A DNA stretch of 64,000 nucleotides from Streptomyces sp. SID13031 (GTDB lineage Bacteria > Actinomycetota > Actinomycetes > Propionibacteriales > Kribbellaceae), in NCBI RefSeq assembly GCF_010548305.1, contig NZ_JAAGLV010000027.1, forward strand, positions 32,907 through 96,906, read 5' to 3'. A program made the position numbers and the translations under genes. Below, in pieces: positions 61,693 through 64,000 of the stretch. The notes beneath the pieces are model-generated. The model worked only from the letters and a program-made list of their open reading frames with translations. It was not told the DNA's origin and did no database searches. Numbering within the stretch: position 1 is the stretch's first letter; each line of letters begins with the position of its first letter.

Positions 61693-62193
61693 GTTCAGCG
61701 GGCCTCTGTCCCGGAGGTGGAGCGGGATGCGCCGGCTCAGGAAGTGCTTGAAGGGGTCAGTTCGCTGATCCGGGCCGTGCGGTGTATCGAGCATCGGCAT
61801 CTGTGGCCCGACGGCGGACTGCGGCGGGCTGATGCGAGTGTGCTGGGGGTGCTGGCCAAGGATGGCGAGCAGCGGGGTGGTGAGATCGCCGGGAAGCTGG
61901 GGGTCGACGCCTCCGTGGTGAGCCGGCAGGTGAGTGCGCTGGAAGCCGACGGTCTGGTGAGCCGTCGGCCCGATCCGGCCGATGCCCGGGTGTCCCTGGT
62001 CCAGCTCAGTGAGCCCGGTCGCGACCGGCTGCACGCGCTCTATGCCGGGTACTCCCGGCAACTTCGCTCCGCGCTCGCGGACTGGGACGACGACGAACTG
62101 GCCGCGGCTGCCGCAACCCTGCGCCGTGTCGCCATCGCCATCACCGAGGCCGCTGAGTTCGCGAAGCACTCAAACCTTTCGACTGGAGACTGA
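61684..62193 (+). CDS. MarR-family regulator of the adjacent exporter
   Basis: A 169-residue MarR protein: EVLEGVSSLIRAVRCIEHRHLW, then RGGEIAGKLGVDASVVSRQVSALEADGLVSRRPDPADARVSLVQLSEPGRDRL. It has a single Cys in the first helix (RCIE), possibly ligand- or oxidant-sensing. ATG 61684 lacks a ribosome site, fitting a leaderless start. Its stop overlaps the exporter ATG (TGATG), so it likely represses its own operon until a drug binds. Confidence 0.92.
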   Translation: MQLVQRASVPEVERDAPAQEVLEGVSSLIRAVRCIEHRHLWPDGGLRRADASVLGVLAKDGEQRGGEIAGKLGVDASVVSRQVSALEADGLVSRRPDPADARVSLVQLSEPGRDRLHALYAGYSRQLRSALADWDDDELAAAAATLRRVAIAITEAAEFAKHSNLSTGD

Positions 62194-63779
62194 TGACTGT
62201 CACTGAGACCCGGCAGCAAGCTGAGGCTGCGCCGGAACTCACCCACCGCGAGATCCTCGAGATCCTGGTCGGGCTGCTCGCCGCGCTGTTCACGGCGATG
62301 CTCAGCTCAACGATCGTCAGCAATGCCCTGCCGACGATCATCGCGGATCTCGAGGGCTCCCAGACGCAGTACACCTGGGTACTCACCGCGAGCCTGCTGG
62401 CCACCACGGTGTCCACCCCGATCTGGGGCAAGCTGTCCGACCTGATGAGCAAGAAGCTGCTCGTGCAGCTCGCCATCACGCTGTTCGTGATCGGCTCCGC
62501 CCTGGCCGGCATGGCGCACACGGTTCCGTTCCTGATCGGCGCCCGCGTCCTGCAGGGCCTCGCGATGGGTGGCCTGATGGCGCTCGCGCAGGCGATCATC
62601 GGTGCGGCGATCCCGCCCCGGGACCGCGGCCGGTACTCCGGTTACATGGGCGCCGTGATCGCAGTCGCCACCGTGAGCGGCCCGCTCATCGGCGGCGTCA
62701 TCGTCGACACCTCGTGGCTCGGTTGGCGCTGGTGCTTCTACGTCTGCGTCCCGCTGGCCGTGATCAGCCTCGTTGTCCTCCAGCGCTACCTGCACCTGCC
62801 GCTGTTCAAGCGTGAGGTGAAGATCGACTACCTGGGCGCGATCCTGATCAGCGTCACCGCCAGCCTGCCGCTGATCTGGGTGACCTTCGCCGGTCACGAC
62901 TTCAACTGGGTTTCCTGGCAGTCCGCCTTGTTCGTCGGCGGCGCGATCATCTTCGGCGTCCTCGCCGTGATGGTCGAGAACCGCGTCGCGGAGCCGCTCG
63001 TCCCCCTCAAGGTGGTCCGGCAGCGCACCACCGCGCTCGCGATCGTGGCCAGCATGGCCGTCGGGGTCGCGATGTTCGGCAGCGCGCTCTTTCTCGGCCA
63101 GTACTTCCAGGTCGCCCGTGGCTACAGCGCGACCGAGGCCGGCTTGCTGACCATCCCGATGATGCTCGGCTCGTTCTTCGGCTCGGTCGGGGCCGGTCAG
63201 ATGGTGTCCCGCTACGGCAAGTGGAAGCGGTACCTGATCGCCGGTGGCGTCCTGCTCACCGCCGGACTGGGGATCCTCGGCACTATCGACCACACCAGCC
63301 CGTACTGGTGGGTCGGCCTGGGCATGCTCTTGATGGGTATCGGCATGGGCATGATGATGCAGAACCTGGTGCTCGCGGTGCAGAACACCGTTGACGTCAA
63401 GGAGCTCGGGGCGTCGAGCGCGTCGGTGGCCTTCTTCCGGAGCCTCGGCGGCGCGATCGGCGTCTCGGTGCTCGGCGCCGTACTGGCCACCCGGGTCAAG
63501 GATCTGATGATCCAGGGGGTGCTGCACGGACCGGGTGGCGCCGACGCGGCCCGCAAGCTGCAGGAAGGCGGATCGGACGGTACCAGCCTGCTGGACGTCA
63601 ACCACCTGCCCCCGCAGCTGGCCGAGCTCGTCCGTCAGTCGTACGGCGATGCCACCGGGCGCATCTTCCTGATCGCGGCGGCCTGCGCCCTGGTCAGCCT
63701 GATCGCGGTCCTGTTCATCAAGGAGATCCCGCTCCGCCGCACGGTCGCGAAGCTCGACGAGCCGATCGACCTGGACTAA
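62193..63779 (+). CDS. DHA2-family (EmrB/QacA-type) MFS multidrug exporter
   Basis: A 528-residue, 14-helix major-facilitator exporter. It has motif A GKLSDLMSKK in loop 2-3, the motif C-like GPLIGGVIVD in helix 5, and the DHA2-type N-terminal LSSTIVSNALPTIIADL. A soluble loop between helices 13 and 14 (KDLMIQGVLHGPGGADAARKLQEGG) is typical of the EmrB/QacA group. It pumps drugs out using the proton gradient. It is coupled to the MarR gene by a 1-nt overlap. Confidence 0.94.
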   Translation: MTVTETRQQAEAAPELTHREILEILVGLLAALFTAMLSSTIVSNALPTIIADLEGSQTQYTWVLTASLLATTVSTPIWGKLSDLMSKKLLVQLAITLFVIGSALAGMAHTVPFLIGARVLQGLAMGGLMALAQAIIGAAIPPRDRGRYSGYMGAVIAVATVSGPLIGGVIVDTSWLGWRWCFYVCVPLAVISLVVLQRYLHLPLFKREVKIDYLGAILISVTASLPLIWVTFAGHDFNWVSWQSALFVGGAIIFGVLAVMVENRVAEPLVPLKVVRQRTTALAIVASMAVGVAMFGSALFLGQYFQVARGYSATEAGLLTIPMMLGSFFGSVGAGQMVSRYGKWKRYLIAGGVLLTAGLGILGTIDHTSPYWWVGLGMLLMGIGMGMMMQNLVLAVQNTVDVKELGASSASVAFFRSLGGAIGVSVLGAVLATRVKDLMIQGVLHGPGGADAARKLQEGGSDGTSLLDVNHLPPQLAELVRQSYGDATGRIFLIAAACALVSLIAVLFIKEIPLRRTVAKLDEPIDLD

Positions 63780-63800
63780 GCAGCACCCCCCCACCGACGT

Positions 63801-63884
63801 CTGAGGGGTTAACCCCCCAGACGGCGGGTTGCCTAGCCAGAATCTCGCGGGGCAACCCACCAACTGGGGGGTTAACCCCAAGGC
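63801..63884. repeat. GTTAAC palindromic element, copy 3
   Basis: Outer arms GGGGTTAACCCCCCAG (63805-63820) and CTGGGGGGTTAACCCC (63864-63879) pair perfectly over 16 bp. Inner arms GGGTTGCC (63826-63833) and GGCAACCC (63851-63858) pair over 8 bp. It begins 22 nt after the exporter stop and lies before an opposing partial gene. Confidence 0.88.
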
Positions 63885-63911
63885 CGGTTAGTTAGGCGGG
63901 TTGGGGCGGTG

Positions 63912-64000
63912 TCAAGGCGGCGGGGTGTGGATGGTGATGCTGATGGTGGCTTGGTAGGTGGTGCGGTTGGTGTTGGCTGCTTGGGTGGGGTATCTGGAGG
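63912..64000 (-). CDS. 3' end of an unidentified minus-strand gene
   Basis: The last 89 bp read on the minus strand give SRYPTQAANTNRTTYQATI then SITIHTPPP and a TGA at 63914-63912. Third positions are almost all G or C, as in real genes of this genome, and the neighbouring frames are not. The product cannot be identified from 28 residues. Confidence 0.45.
   Translation of the reverse strand, partial: SRYPTQAANTNRTTYQATISITIHTPPP

Overview
The window is GC-rich, densely coded chromosomal DNA from an actinobacterium. Gene content and order fit the Nocardioidaceae, and I think of Kribbella, but that is an inference. The supporting blocks are ftsK/pgsA/cinA/clgR with DUF3046/recA/recX nearby, the nei-lhr pair, dxr-rip-ispG, a DipZ-type redox protein, a DUF4081 acetyltransferase close to proS, and PriA-type hisA. 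I saw no rRNA, tRNA, insertion sequence, prophage or CRISPR array.

Layout. 1-1.2 kb: a cut class V aminotransferase behind an apparent SAM-IV-type riboswitch. 1.4-10.4 kb: DinB-like protein, ftsK, a PH-like membrane protein, a RodZ-like protein, a 1.07-kb stretch carrying two 25-bp-period repeat arrays, then rimO-pgsA-cinA and clgR. 10.4-16.3 kb (minus strand): lhr, nei and a DUF4262 gene with a perfect LexA-type box. 16.4-24.6 kb: LppM-like lipoprotein and DUF3046, then an MMPL exporter, GrpB-like and unknown genes lying ahead of recA-recX. RecX carries a very long repetitive N-terminal extension. 24.6-33.4 kb: mixed accessory genes including a GrpB/NTPase chimera, an MT0933-like antitoxin homologue, rny, a LysR/SDR pair, a small membrane gene interrupted by TGA, an acyl-CoA dehydrogenase and a DUF1707 protein. 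33.4-40.9 kb: dxr-rip-ispG, DipZ-like protein, nucleosidase, Nudix, MerR-thioredoxin. 41-46.6 kb: NTF2/SRPBCC pair, CGNR regulator, two copies of a nested hairpin element, an RHH-VOC-GNAT operon, a DUF4081 GNAT and a secreted M14 peptidase. 46.6-52.4 kb: DoxX, proS, thioesterase, TSUP, methyltransferase, P450. 52.5-61.4 kb: hisA, then a four-gene lipid-like cassette (acyl-CoA reductase fused to a HAD phosphatase, Zn-dehydrogenase, LarA/DUF2088 homologue, PlsC acyltransferase), an opposing unknown gene, hisF and MarR. 61.5-64 kb: MarR plus a DHA2 exporter, then the 3' end of a minus-strand gene.

Strongest leads. (1) The reductase-HAD/dehydrogenase/LarA-like/PlsC cassette between hisA and hisF looks like an uncharacterised glycerolipid or ether-lipid-type pathway. 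(2) A dispersed family of about 90-bp palindromic elements whose arms are themselves GTTAAC palindromes occurs three times, each at a gene end. (3) A second hairpin element occurs twice 174 bp apart. (4) RecX has exact 72-bp and 39-bp repeat arrays. (5) A LexA box precedes a DUF4262 gene beside nei-lhr. (6) A small membrane gene appears split by one in-frame TGA. Several regulators (CGNR, MarR, possibly ftsK) look leaderless, with a -10 hexamer 6-8 nt before the ATG.
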